Shown in pieces: positions 45,201-53,950 of a DNA stretch of 64,000 bases (position 1 is the first letter of the stretch; every line of letters starts with the position of its first letter). Source of the stretch: Ophiura sarsii (lineage: Eukaryota > Echinodermata > Ophiuroidea > Amphilepidida > Ophiuridae); assembly GCA_035610835.1 (NCBI GenBank), contig CM069447.1, forward strand, positions 16,015,992 through 16,079,991, given 5' to 3'. The notes beneath the pieces are model-generated. The model did not search any database, was not told where the DNA came from, and saw nothing but the letters and a program-made list of their open reading frames with translations. The translations under genes and the position numbers were made by a program.

Positions 45201-48200
45201 AAATGCTCCAATATACTTCAGAATAATAAAGTAAGTCGCCAGTGGGAAAATTTGTGTGTGTTTGAGATGGAGTATGATTTCATTACCCCTTGAGAACTAC
45301 CAGCTAGCTGATTGGTCAGAAAGATTGATGCATCTTTTTTTGCACCAATCAGAGACATTGATAGAATAGTCATATCCCTGATAAATATTTTAGAAGCAGT
45401 ATTTTGATTGGTTATTCAAATGAGCGTTGTCTTGCAATTATTCAATCAATAACACTGTGTTAGCTCTGCAGGTAGGGCTCAGGGAGGGAGTCAATAAGTT
45501 GTTTGGAATACGGCTTGTTCAATTTCACTGAGGCACATTTTCATGAAGCAACTGCTTGTCACCACAAGTTGACTACAAGGGTGTAGATCACTACAGTGCA
45601 TGAATTCTTATATTAATAAGTTCACTATTTTAATCAGTTCTAAATTGGCGCGAAAATATTCGGTTTTTACCGTCACACATATGATGCTCAGTGCGCTTGT
45701 TGCCTTCAATTTGGAACTGATCAAACTATAGCTTTGATCTCATTGTCAACAACATTGATACAGGTATGGAAAGATTGGATGTCCATATTCATTTCACTTT
45801 TCTTTAAAAGATGGACAACACTCTCACTCTGATAGCTATGATCTTAGTACAGCTTTTACCATCATATCTTTTTTTTCTCTCATTATTTCTACCTTTCTAT
45901 CACAGGGCGAAATCAAACTGGCCGATTTCGGACTCGCCCGGCTCTATCACGCCGACGACAAAAGCCGCCCGTACACCAACAAAGTCATCACGCTGTGGTA
46001 CCGCCCTCCGGAGTTACTCTTAGGAGAGGAACGCTACGGCACCGGTATAGACGTGTGGAGTTGCGGTTGCATACTCGGCGAGTTGTTCACGTCAAAGCCG
46101 ATATTTCAAGCCAGTCACGAAGTGGCTCAGCTGGAGTTGATCAGCCGGATGTGCGGTACTCCGACACCCGCGGTCTGGCCGGACGTGATACGGCTGCCGC
46201 TGTTCAACACCATGAAACCGAAGAAGACGTATAATCGCAAGCTGCGAGAGGAGTTTGCCTTGTAAGTTGAGGTCGAGGGGGGTTGGGTTCAAGGTGGCAA
46301 TTTTATAACGATATTTGCCACAATTTCGCTGGATGATAGAAAACAAATTTAAGTTGTAAGTGTTTGGGGTTTTTGTGCTACATATGCTGAACAGTTTGAT
46401 TTTAAGTTGATGATTTTATTCATAACATGTTTTGACATTTTATCTAGCAAGTGTGTGAATCAACCTTTGACCTTGGTAAGTCGACAGTCACACTCTTAGG
46501 GCTGAACTATTTGTTGTGCTTCGGGTACTGATTTTCTGATACTGCCATAAATGTTTGTTTGACTGTGATAAGTGATTTCTGAACCTTTTTTTCTGCATTT
46601 ATCAAACAAATGGTTACGATCTAAAGAACTCGGCAAATATGCTTACAAGTATTTCTCTGTCAATTTTGTGTATGCGAAGAAGCCATGTTTTAATTAAGTT
46701 TTTAATGGGTAAGGAAATTAAGCCTTTGCAATCCCTACCCATGAGAAAATGTGCTTTATTCAATGTACTGTGAGAAAAAATTGATAAGATTTAAACAAAT
46801 GAAAAAGGGCAATAAAAAAAGACAAAAAAGTGTTTTTATGAGAAAAATAGGTGATTTGGAAGCAGCTATTGAATTTATGGCGTTTTCAAATTTCTGTTCA
46901 TGTAAACACTGTCAGGTTGTTAGACCAATTTCTCCAGAATGTGCCTTTTTTAAAAATAAAAAGGCAATCATTACAAATATAGTATGGCTGTCTTCCACAT
47001 AAAATGGCTGTCTTCCAGACAACATCTGATGTCAGATGGCATATATTAAGCCTAAAGTCAAAACCATCCTTCCTTATTAAATTTGTACAGTTTATTGCAT
47101 ACTACATTGATCGCGCACTGCTTCGATGAATGTGCAGTTTTTCTCGAGCTCCGCCCACACACACTGAACAACTGCGTAGTACGCTTAAAGGAATGTTGGC
47201 TTTGACTTCAGCATAAAATGCGTGTGTGGTAACAGCTTAATAAAATGACAGTCTTTACAGTAGTCGTTAATTCATCAATTTAATCATAACACCAAAAATA
47301 TTCTCATTGTATAAAACTGTTCGTTGTGCATCTCATCTAAAAACCCAATCTTCAAAGCTCTGCCCTTGTATTTCAGGTTACCGAAGCCAGCATTGGATCT
47401 GTTAGATAAGATGTTGACCCTTGACCCCGACAAGCGTATCACTGCTAACGATGCGCTTAACTGTCCGTGGCTCAAGAGCGTAGACTCTAACAAGATAGTG
47501 CCACCAAAGTAAGTAGACTGGGTACCTGTGTCTCTCTGTATAGACGCCATCTTTAAAAATGGCGGACCACATCGAGCACCCTCGCAGGGGCCATTTGTAA
47601 ATATTGTGGATGGCAAGGATTAATTCTACAAAGTAGGCACCAATGATATGTTCGTGTAGGATTGATAAACCAAATATTTATTAGGTGACGGGGGGAAAAC
47701 AACCTGTTCTTACAGGCAAACGGACATCTCAGGTAGGGTCGGTCGTTCAGGATTTTCAGGGGTAGAATTTCGTTATGAGCCGCGAGAATCCAAATGGATT
47801 CTCGCGGAAGGATTTTGCGAGAATCTGGATTCTCGCAAATTTTGAGAATCCATGGATTTTTGCGAAATGAATGGAAATAATATCAAGAATAAGGCTATAA
47901 GCTTGCACAACGTTCAAATTCGGCATGTTTGTTGACTAATACCAGTCATCTAAGTCCTGTTTTGGATTTTGGCGTGAATCCACATGGATTCACGCTGTAG
48001 TGTTTTTACGCGAATCGATTCGCGGATTCGCGCCAAAATTCTACCCCTGGATTTTGTTTGTGTGTGTGGTGAGAGGAGGGGTTCAACATGTTCATGACAA
48101 TGCTGGTGATTTTTAAAAAAAAATTGACATATTAATCAATTTTGTTTTGTTTTGACATTCTAAAAAAATTCAAACATTTAAAATACCGTCAGAATGATTG

Positions 48201-51200
48201 TTCCCCAACGGGAAATTAGATGTCATGTGTCAACCATGGTGAATAAAACATAATCAAAGTAGGTCCTAACGCTTGGGACAAGTTTGTGGTATATAACCTT
48301 CAAGAGGGAAAAAATGGGTAACAAAACTACCACATAAAAAAGAAGATGCCGAATGGTTACAGCGATCAAACCAGGGATAGCACTGGATCAAAAATGTGAG
48401 AGGTCCCATGACATTTTTCAGGACCCCGTAGGACTTCAAAAAACCAATTTAAGGGGTCCCCCAAGAAATTGAGGGGTCCTGAAGTTTGGGTATTTGAAAA
48501 TTTTACTTTTTTACGGACAGTTTAATGAATTTATATTGTGAGCAAAGGATGGACATGTAATTTACAGAATTTCTTAAGGTTTCCATTTACATACATCGTC
48601 AAATTTAAGGGGTCCCTTCAATTTTGATCGGGACCCGCTAGTCTTTCAAATTTGAAACCTGACGCGTCACTAATAGAAAGTGAGAGGTCTAGGACGCGCA
48701 GACGCGTCAGAATGCGACCCCTGGATCAAACATGATAGGTAGCAGGCTAAGCGCAGTACCGCTATACCATGTTGATCATGCTCCCCATTCTTTTGAGACT
48801 ATATAGCTTGCCATGATTGAACGACGTCAGATAAATGTAGGGGCTACCAGCACCAACTTGCTTGCTTGTTTGAGTATAAGGTTGTGTTAGGTTTAATCTT
48901 CTGGTCCCATCTATCATTTTTGACCCATACAGCTGAATGACATCACACCCTGTTGATAAGCTTTTGTTTTCAAATTCATATAATCTTAACATTCATATAT
49001 ATTCATATCCTAACAGTTTCCCTATGCATTCCATTCATCTCTCCTATTGCAGCCTACCACACTGGCAGGATTGCCACGAGCTATGGAGCAAGCGTCGACG
49101 CCGTCTCGAGCGCCAGCAGATGCAAGCAGCAGCGGCGTCTCAGCCCTCCTCCAAGCCACGCAAGGAAGCTGTCAACGCAGCAGAGGATGGAGCGGTGAAG
49201 ATACCAGGCATCGGCGGTGATGGGGAACCCAGCGGCGGTAGCAGTGGGGCAAAGTCTTCCAAGGATGTACATGTCGAGAAGAAAGAAGGGGACGACAAGG
49301 GAGCAGAGGGCAGAAAGACTTCCACAGAGAACCAATTAGCTAGTTTAATAAGCGGGTTGGCGTCACAGCCTTCCCTAGATGTAGATAAACTTGCAGACGC
49401 CCTAGGTGTAAAAGTAGACGGTACTACTATAAAATTACTAGAGAATCTGAACATGCAGCTGTTGATAGCTGCGGCTGCCACTAATCAGCAGTCTAATCAG
49501 GGTGGGGAGGGTAAGGGTAAGGGTAGTGCCGGGGCGACTAACGTTGCCACGGCTTTGCTGGAACAGGTTCTTAAATCGAGCGCGGCAAAGACTAGCGGAT
49601 CAAAGGGGTCTAGCAGTGCTAGCAGTAGTAATGTGAATACGCCACTGAGAGCAGGGTCCACAGGAGATAAGGCTAGCGAGGTGACGTCGAATTTACAAGA
49701 GTACGTCTCGACGTTGTTCGGAAAGTCTAGTTCCAAATCGGGATCCGGGGATAATGATACCGGGAGGAACAGAAGTTCGTCTAACGCAAGTCGCGATGGC
49801 GGCCGTGATCCTCCTCCGCCAAAATCGGAATATGATCGAGATTACGATGCCCCTTCAGGTTCTTCAGCAGTAGGTAGTTTATATGGCGGGACTGCAAGGG
49901 CTGGTACTGTGTATACTAGTCCTATATCTGAAACTCGCAGTGTGTACAGCACTCAGACGATTAGCACAGGAGATAGGCATGAGACAAACTCTAGAAAACC
50001 AAGTGCCAAAAACTCTTTGCAACATCCACTCCCCCCTGAGAACTCGTCGGCGCATGGTTCGGAAAGCTCATCTCGACACGCCGGCTCTGGTTACCCATAC
50101 CCAGTGTCTGCACCATTGAACGAAGATAGCAGGGATGGTTTTAATGCTCCGTCATTTAGTGGACGACAGTCCGAGGACGGTGATAGTAGACCAGGAGGTA
50201 GTGGCGCATGGAAACCTCCCACCCCACCGGGACCTCCGCCGGAATCCCCCGAACAGGACGACGCACCACCGGAGGAAGGTACTTTGGTGACTCCGGGAGT
50301 GAAGGCTGCCCTCATACAGATGTTGTCCCAGCAGGGGTTCGGTGCCTCGATGGGAATGTCCGCGGATATTACAGCCGAGGAAAACGAAGCGCTGACTGAA
50401 CTTGCACATGTGTTGGCGTCGGAAAAGGACGCAGCGTCCAGCGCTTCCTCTCAGCAGGGGGATGAGCCTCCTGTAGAAGGCAACTCGTCCCCACCACAAC
50501 AACCTCCGCTAGGACCCACACCAAAACAGAAGTCGATACTGAAGCCTTACCCGAGGCATCCAGTGGCTGCTAATGATAATATGCCATCAACGCATTATCC
50601 TACGACTACTTCAGACGCGGACTATCCACCTACCTCGTTACACGGTGATGATTATCAGGAGAGGAACCAAGCACCGTTTCCTCCAAGAACACAAGGCGGT
50701 GGCAACTCGCCACCCTACCAAGATCATTTCACATCCAGCTCACAGCCCATTCCGGGCTTCTCAAGCCGGCCGGGCACTTCACAACGTCAGCCTCTGTTCC
50801 CTAGCGCTGCTCGCACGTCTGCACCAAAATATCCAAAATCACCCGATGAAGTTGTCTCCTCTAAATTCCCTCCGTCTCCAGATAACAATAGTATGGATGG
50901 TGCATCTAGTAATAAATCATTCCCTAATACACCCGTTAGTGGACCGCCGTTTATTCGCACAAACTCTCAATCATCCGGTAATAACTCAATAGGGCCACGG
51001 ACTCCACCAATCACAAGTAGGCCAGGTCCGATGCCAGCGAATAAACCCCTCTTTGACCAGGCCGCACCGTCTGATAACCGTCCCGGGGTAGCGGACATAA
51101 TACGTCGACAAACCATGGATCTTCAAGGGACGCCTACGCGCGGTGCCCATAGAGGTCGAGGGACGTGGACACCGAATTCAACCACTCCTAGGGGTCCATC

Positions 51201-51366
51201 ACCTAGGGGCGGTGGAATCGGAGGCAGAGGAGGGCCTGTATTCAGGGGTGGTGTACGACCCCCGCATCGTGGTGGGCCCTCGGGTGGTGGCCCGCCGAGA
51301 GGGAGGGGAGGCTTCAGAGGTAGAGGTGGGTTTAACGGAGCCACTGGTGACGGACAATGGAGTTGA
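32524..51366 (+). CDS. CDK12/13: CDK12/CDK13-type transcriptional kinase, complete coding region in seven exons
   Basis: Exons: 32524-33215, 37145-38004, 41087-41257, 44712-44902, 45906-46261, 47377-47508, 49053-51366. Every junction is GT-AG and phases match, giving 4716 nt and 1571 residues, close to the roughly 1,500 of vertebrate CDK12 and CDK13. The order is an Arg/Ser-rich domain (about 1-290), a Lys/Pro-rich linker, the kinase domain (about 495-790), a DCHEL extension, and a long Pro/Ser-rich tail ending in RGG repeats. Visible catalytic features are GEGTYG 502-507, VALKK Lys524, PITAVRE 536-542, HRD Asp627, DFG 645-647 and activation-loop Thr662. In known family members the enzyme pairs with cyclin K and phosphorylates the RNA polymerase II CTD in the nucleus. 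A single gene probably stands for both vertebrate paralogues (inference). An exon missed inside the RS region is possible. Confidence 0.95.
33404..33627. mobile_element. MITE, TACTGTAAAACCAG subfamily (CDK12/13 intron 1)
   Basis: TACTGTAAAACCAGCAATGT / CATTTCTGGTTTTACAGTA. Interior words (CTGGCCTAATTCACGGCATG, GCTACAAGGTAGATTGG) match, inverted, the copy at 62329-62542. Confidence 0.85.
34229..34672. mobile_element. MITE with GTACCGTAATTT termini
   Basis: GTACCGTAATTTCAAGACTA with GACCGCAGCAC on the left, GTGCGGCTCATAGTC and AAAATTACGGTAC on the right. The right 120 bp are tandemly repeated to about 34814. Part of the interior (GATACATACAC, TGTAAAGTTACGTCACTG, AGAGGAAGAGAAATA) recurs in diverged form at 57990-58075. 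Confidence 0.8.
34558..34820 (+). repeat. 123-bp tandem duplication of a MITE terminus
   Basis: GCGTTTGTAAAGTTACGTCA begins at 34558 and again at 34681. Both units end in AATTACGGTACAATCGAT. Confidence 0.85.
34976..35402. mobile_element. Foldback-type element with TAAGGCCAAACAAAA termini
   Basis: TAAGGCCAAACAAAAATAAA and TTGTCTCAAAGCTTGCG are repeated inverted at 35362-35402. The inner GTCTCAAAGCT core is shared with 63639-63932. Confidence 0.8.
35537..36938. mobile_element. 1.4-kb element with TTAACCCCCTGAGAACTACC termini
   Basis: TTAACCCCCTGAGAACTACC on the left and, inverted, TTAACCCCCTGGGCACTACC on the right, with ATTGGTCAGAAAG / ATTGGTTATTCAAATGA just inside. TTAA ends fit piggyBac-type targeting. 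The interior has repeated GAACCAGGGGCCGTTT words, an inner direct repeat (about 35740-35845 and 35990-36090) and ACAACGGGCGCC words. Relatives sit in intron 4. Confidence 0.75.
36259..36292. repeat. Perfect 16-bp-arm hairpin
   Basis: AATCACAGATAGTCAA and TTGACTATCTGTGATT with almost no spacer. Confidence 0.85.
37145..38004 (+). CDS. CDK12/13: CDK12/13 coding exon 2: end of RS domain, linker, glycine-rich loop
   Basis: The acceptor ACATTTTAG precedes 37145 and completes an AG|G arginine codon (residue 231). It encodes [25 protein letters not shown], then a Lys/Pro-rich linker, then the kinase start at about Tyr495 ([20 protein letters not shown]). It ends one base into a glycine codon, with donor TCTG|GTAAGT after 38004. 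The linker contains [14 protein letters not shown] and IEDLPFPP-like blocks typical of the region ahead of the CDK12/13 kinase domain. Confidence 0.95.
38139..38774. mobile_element. Foldback element, TACACCTAGCACATAAAG termini (copy 2)
   Basis: Inverted arms of about 240 bp (TACACCTAGCACATAAAG to CTAGTGCCACTTTTCTG). The central loop contains a small hairpin (ATAGACGGTAAAA / TTTTACCCGTCTAT). TA flanks each end. Homologous to 4636-5053 over the arms, with an extended loop. Confidence 0.9.
39595..39812. mobile_element. hAT-like MITE with CAGGG(A/T)TGTAGCTA termini
   Basis: Exact 8-bp CAAAAGAT duplication (39587-39594, 39813-39820). CAGGGATGTAGCTACACT and inverted CAGGGTTGTAGCTAGCCA, with GCCGGTCG/ACCGGCAC words inside. 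218 bp. Confidence 0.92.
40377..40394 (+). repeat. ATC microsatellite
   Basis: Six CATCAT-type trinucleotides in a row. Confidence 0.8.
40552..40688. repeat. 137-bp hairpin
   Basis: Arms GACGATGATTCCCACTCGAT and its inverse near 40667-40687. The centre is TTTAAATACGATTCGTATTTAAA.. with nearly continuous pairing. Confidence 0.8.
41087..41257 (+). CDS. CDK12/13: CDK12/13 coding exon 3: VAxK lysine and PITAVRE helix
   Basis: The acceptor is CTGTGTACAG. The exon encodes [20 protein letters not shown] then [19 protein letters not shown]. Lys524 is the ATP-anchoring lysine and Glu542 the helix-C glutamate. The PITAVRE helix corresponds to the cyclin-binding PITAIRE of CDK12/13. The donor GATAAAG|GTAAAT sits after 41257, about 15 bases before a tandemly duplicated SINE. 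Confidence 0.96.
41273..41840 (+). repeat. About 299-bp tandem duplication of a tRNA-derived SINE
   Basis: ATTCACTACGGCCAAAAACA starts at 41291 and again at 41590. Each unit carries an A-box-like TTCAGTGG or CTCAGTGG (41415-41422, 41700-41707) and GATCG(A/G)AGGGTCCAGGGG. A B-box-like GGTCGAATTCC is intact only in the second unit (41743-41753). The first unit begins about 15 bases after the exon 3 donor. Confidence 0.8.
41906..42197. mobile_element. MITE with CACTGCAAATTA termini
   Basis: CACTGCAAATTAAGAGCGTT and TTGGACAAACTAAAAGTAAA are repeated inverted at about 42133-42197. An inner hairpin ATCACAGATG / CATCTGTGAT lies at 42054-42080. Confidence 0.85.
42415..42615 (+). mobile_element. tRNA-related SINE copy 1 in intron 3
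   Basis: TTCTTTCAGTTTATATCGTT to CTCCTTAGGGTTGATTCCCA, about 80 percent similar by eye to 43795-43998. Contains a decayed B-box (GTTTGAGTCC). Confidence 0.65.
43018..43370. mobile_element. MITE with TTAAAGGTAGATG termini
   Basis: TTAAAGGTAGATG (43018-43030) and CATCTACCTTTAA (43358-43370), 353 bp, TTAA at each end. Confidence 0.8.
43721..43756. repeat. Solo right end related to the TTAAAGGGGCATT MITE
   Basis: ATTGAGGGCGCAGCCTCC then TCTCTTAGTGCCCCTTTAAA resembles 2595-2635. No matching left end seen. Confidence 0.55.
43795..43998 (+). mobile_element. tRNA-related SINE copy 2 in intron 3
   Basis: Contains the B-box GGTTCAAATCC (43917-43927) and GGCTCAATCAATTAATCCGG. Homologous to 42415-42615. 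It leads directly into the tandem array ahead of exon 4. Confidence 0.7.
44020..44711 (+). repeat. Five-unit tandem array (about 133 bp) ending at the exon 4 splice site
   Basis: ATCCGTAACCGTATGTTT (or one-base variants) starts at 44141, 44269, 44411, 44544 and 44677. Each unit ends in an acceptor-like AATGACAG or AGTGACAG. The last unit provides the real exon 4 acceptor. The unit ending near 44302 shares CCGCAATGACAGGTG with the real site. Confidence 0.9.
44712..44902 (+). CDS. CDK12/13: CDK12/13 coding exon 4: hinge and catalytic loop
   Basis: Encodes [20 protein letters not shown] (hinge region) through [23 protein letters not shown] is at residues 625-627, with catalytic Asp627, Lys629 and Asn632. 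The acceptor CGCAATGACAG is the last unit of a tandem array whose other units carry near-identical acceptor-like sites. The exon ends in phase 0 with donor AAA|GTAAGT after 44902. Partial copies of this exon lie downstream in intron 4. Confidence 0.96.
44903..45480 (+). repeat. About 328-bp tandem duplication in intron 4, with TTAACCC-type MITE
   Basis: The unit runs from exon 4 through a MITE related to 35537-36938 (TTGAGAACTA, GATTGGTCAGAAAGATGG, ATTGGTTATTCAAATGA). Donors at 44903 and 45231 are 328 bp apart, and the MITE starts (44964, 45290) are about 326 bp apart. Confidence 0.85.
45159..45230 (+). pseudogene. Duplicated 3' part of exon 4 (catalytic-loop pseudo-exon)
   Basis: These 72 nt match the last 72 nt of exon 4 at 66 positions. 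They keep the frame ([10 protein letters not shown] then [14 protein letters not shown]) and the GTAAGT donor. HRD is changed to HMG, so the catalytic Asp is lost. An AG (ATCCAG) directly precedes it. It enters and leaves in phase 0, as the exon 4/5 junction does. The polypyrimidine tract is weak, so it is probably not spliced in. Confidence 0.85.
45499..45565 (+). pseudogene. Decayed copy of the 5' part of exon 4
   Basis: TTGGAATACGGCTTGTTCAA then TTTCACTGAGG resembles the exon 4 segment encoding [11 protein letters not shown]. The frame contains a stop (TGA) and small deletions. Confidence 0.6.
45624..45731. mobile_element. Short MITE, CTATAGTTT-ATCAGTTCCAAATTGG family (copy 1)
   Basis: CTATTTTAATCAGTTCTAAA / TTTGGAACTGATCAAACTATAG. 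The same termini are at 58465-58670. Confidence 0.75.
45906..46261 (+). CDS. CDK12/13: CDK12/13 coding exon 5: DFG, activation loop and lower kinase lobe
   Basis: The acceptor is TCTATCACAG. It encodes [20 protein letters not shown], then [20 protein letters not shown], then the [12 protein letters not shown] segment. DFG is at residues 645-647. Thr662 occupies the position of the activating T-loop threonine, and PPE at 672-674 closes the activation segment. The donor GCCTT|GTAAGT follows 46261. Codons here are markedly GC-richer than the surrounding introns. Confidence 0.97.
46262..47376 (+). other. CDK12/13 intron 5
   Basis: 1.1 kb, GT-AG, with no recognised repeat. Confidence 0.9.
47377..47508 (+). 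CDS. CDK12/13: CDK12/13 coding exon 6: C-terminal kinase lobe end
   Basis: The acceptor is TTGTATTTCAG. It encodes [20 protein letters not shown] then [15 protein letters not shown], matching the final helices of CDK12/13 kinase domains. The donor CCACCAAA|GTAAGT leaves two bases (AA) that join the C of the next exon to make Asn801. Confidence 0.95.
47757..48048. mobile_element. CAGGGGTGTACTTTCG-family MITE, copy 3 (intron 6)
   Basis: AGGGGTAGAATTTCG / AAAATTCTACCCCT with GGATTTT on both sides (47750-47756, 48049-48055). The interior has the family GATTCTCGCGGAAGG and GCGAATCGATTCGCG words. Confidence 0.85.
48372..48723. mobile_element. hAT-like MITE with CAGGG termini (intron 6)
   Basis: Exact 8-bp GATCAAAC duplication (48364-48371, 48724-48731). 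CAGGGATAGCACTGG and, inverted, CAGGGGTCGCATTCTG. The interior has GGGGTCCC-type words. Confidence 0.85.
49053..51366 (+). CDS. CDK12/13: CDK12/13 coding exon 7: DCHEL extension and long C-terminal tail
   Basis: The acceptor CTCCTATTGCAG is followed by [17 protein letters not shown]. In CDK12 the His-Glu of this helix contacts bound ATP, and the adjacent cysteine is the known covalent-inhibitor site; here they are Cys808 and His809-Glu810. The exon then encodes a low-complexity tail of about 750 residues. It has two hydrophobic, probably helical blocks (about 893-945 and about 1203-1256), a Pro-rich stretch (about 1185-1208), and a C-terminal RGG/GRGG domain (about 1497-1571) ending GDGQWS and a TGA stop. 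RGG repeats suggest RNA binding or arginine methylation (inference). Confidence 0.95.
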
Positions 51367-52425
51367 TTATAGTATTGATAATTAGCATTTTGAAATTTAC
51401 AGGGCAATTATGGTATGCACACTTAGGATAATATGACCAGTCTACTCCTCATTGGCAAAAAGAAGTTGTATCTTACATACTGTACCTGAATAGTATTACT
51501 TCCTCTTATCCCGTAGTATTCTGCTAAAGATCTGCATGACCTTCTTGTGGTAAAAGGAAGTAACCATCGAGTGAATCACATGAATTTACTGCTTTTTGTC
51601 AACTTATATAAAATCCAATCTAATCCCGGTGAAAAAAGAGTGTGTGGCAATCACATTAATTCTACAGGATACGATTATCACAAAAATGGATCAAATCAAA
51701 GCTATATGGTGAGGGGAGGGTATGCTGCGTGTTGCACAGACCACATAGATCACCCTAGGGAAACCGTCTGGTGTTGTAGTCTTAGATTTTCAAGTTAATG
51801 AAGAACTCTTTTTATATTCAAAATACATGTGTGATTGAACCCTTTTTATATTCAGAAATACATGCGTGAATGAAACCCCATACTTCTGCACATAATCACC
51901 ATCCGACGTATTTATCTAAATAGTCTGAATTCCGATCATATACTTGAATCATTGACTCGCCAAACTAACACTTGTATAACTTGAAACGCAAGCTGTGTCA
52001 AATTTTTTATGTTTGTAATATATCACACATGTTCTTGCAAAATGAGACGGAACAAAGCAATGACAGAAACTGAGGAAAAACAGGGGTCATATTTTGTAGA
52101 ATATTGTAAAACTAAAAACGCACCAGCAATTACAACATTTGAACAATGCATCGATGTGTGAATGGCTGATGTAAAAAATTAATCAGATTTGAAAGGTATT
52201 CCTTTCATATCAGAAATTTATCAAAAATCTCAATTAAATTTGACCTTCAAGTTCTGTCTGTTTTTGTAAAATATGTCAAAAAGGGCGTCTGCTAAGTTGC
52301 TAGTTAAAGTTATTGTGTTGTACATGTACTTAAGGGAAGTGTCAACCCTATTATTTTGATGATCAACTTTTGCTTCTAAGTTTGAGAATATTGAATAAAA
52401 GTACATAAAAGTATACATTTTTAGA
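51367..52425 (+). other. CDK12/13: Probable CDK12/13 3' UTR
   Basis: Transposon-poor sequence directly after the stop codon. It has a short tandem pair (CTTTTTATATTCAAAATACA near 51811 and 51842) and a first AATAAA at 52394-52399. The true 3' end is not visible without transcript data. Confidence 0.45.
52394..52399 (+). terminator. Candidate polyadenylation signal AATAAA
   Basis: The first canonical hexamer after the stop codon, about 1.03 kb downstream. No strong GU-rich element follows, so a later signal may be used. Confidence 0.35.
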
Positions 52426-52518
52426 AAGGAAATTTGATAAGGAAGCCGATGTTGATATCAATGTGATACCAAATAAACTTAATTTTGAGAAATTAACCAA
52501 AAAGCCATTTTTTTACCC

Positions 52519-52856
52519 CAAATTTTTCAGATAGCATAACTATAAAATAAAAAATGGTAATTTGTTCTAACATACGTTTTTGTAAACAAAACAATTTTGT
52601 CTAGGAGGCAATTTTTTCTTTTTCCAAAATAAAGCTTGGTTTTGGAAATATTGCTAAAAACATCGGAAAAGTATAAAAGTCGTGGTTTTTTGCGTACATT
52701 TCGCTAGAAATGGATGCATATCTCGAGTTTAAAATCCATAATCGAAAAAATTAAAAATTGCCTCCTAGCGCTGAAAGTCCTCTACACAATGGTAGTAAAA
52801 GCTTACCTGATAGTTTGATATATTTTTAGTTATGTTGTCTGAAAATTCGTAAAATT
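52519..52856. mobile_element. Foldback-like element with TTTCAGA...AGCATAACTA ends
   Basis: TTTTTCAGATAGCATAACTA is inverted as TAGTTATGTTGTCTGAAAA. Inner AGGAGGCAATTTTTT pairs with AAAATTGCCTCCT. Confidence 0.6.
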
Positions 52857-53433
52857 CCTTCAAATTTGAACTTCTAGAAAACATCGATTTAGTAAAAATA
52901 TTGACATTTTCCACCATTTAAAGCTAAATGTTCACGGAACACACGGGCGTGTGACCTAAAAAGCGAGTATACTATTATGAACAATCATAATAAACTATCA
53001 GATTCAATTTATATTGTCACAATGTGAAGAAATTGGAAGAAAACTGAAATGTAAATGATCGTAAGATTGGCCTTTGTTTACATTTTAGACATTGTTTTGC
53101 GCTCTTTTGTTTTTCGCGTCTACGTCGCGGATATTAAGCGGCGCGTCTAGTATTAGGCGCGGGAAGTTTCAGCGCGCGACGCAATGATCGAACAGCTGTC
53201 GCAGCATTTGAAAAGCGCGGAACTCCGCTTAAATTCCCGCCAAATAACTATGCGCCTTTTCCTGACTCAAACTTACCAAAACAACAATTTAAAATCACCC
53301 ATAAGAACGGGAAATAATAGCTTTCGATTAGTAACTTATGATGGTAATGATAGAATACATATAAAAGTATTAAATAATAGAGAAATATGAAATTCAATTT
53401 CTGAAACAAGTGCCGGGTTGACACTGCCCTTAA

Positions 53434-53631
53434 TACTGTATAAGTGGAAATGTTAGCGCAGGTAATTTTTCGCACTTTGAACAATTTTATTTTCACAATT
53501 TTGAGCTTCTTTTCATAGACCTACCTACATACAAAATCAATATATTTGCGCAATTTTATTTTCGGACTTGCTGATTTTATCGCGAAAAGTGTGTAAATAA
53601 ATGTAGCGCGAACATTTCCACTTTTACAGTA
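53434..53631. mobile_element. MITE, TACTGTAAAAGTGG subfamily
   Basis: TACTGTATAAGTGGAAATGT / ACATTTCCACTTTTACAGTA. Interior TTTTCGCAC and AAATAAATGTAGCGCGAA words are shared with 9148-9352, 55010-55222 and 56506-56718. Confidence 0.85.
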
Positions 53632-53950
53632 TAATACAAGTCGAGTGTTGACATTGACAACCAGAAAGACGTAACTCACCTTTTGGTCATTTTGAGATAT
53701 TGGTACCAAACAAATAATTGTTTCTCAGAATGTCCTTTTTGAAGTCGTGCTGGCTGTCAACCATTGAAGTGTTCTGTTAACATGAATTATTCAACAGTTA
53801 TCTTCGTAAGTGGACTTTCGAGAAGACCAAGTCTTGAACTTCTTCTTAAGCCTGGTTGAAGTCTTCATGCTAAGTTGAGCTTTATAAAGTAGAAGCCAGG
53901 TCTAATGTATGACATAGTTCCTATGTCATGAAGATCAAATTGTGAATTCT

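Larger units (their letters stand above)
47509..49052 (+). other. CDK12/13 intron 6
   Basis: 1.5 kb, GT-AG, with two MITEs. The stretch 48735-49040 contains no other recognised feature. Confidence 0.9.

Noticed and set aside
45231..45293. Continuation of the exon-4-like frame past the donor at 45231
   Set aside because: The sequence beyond GTAAGT matches intron sequence after the true exon 4, so it is copied intron.
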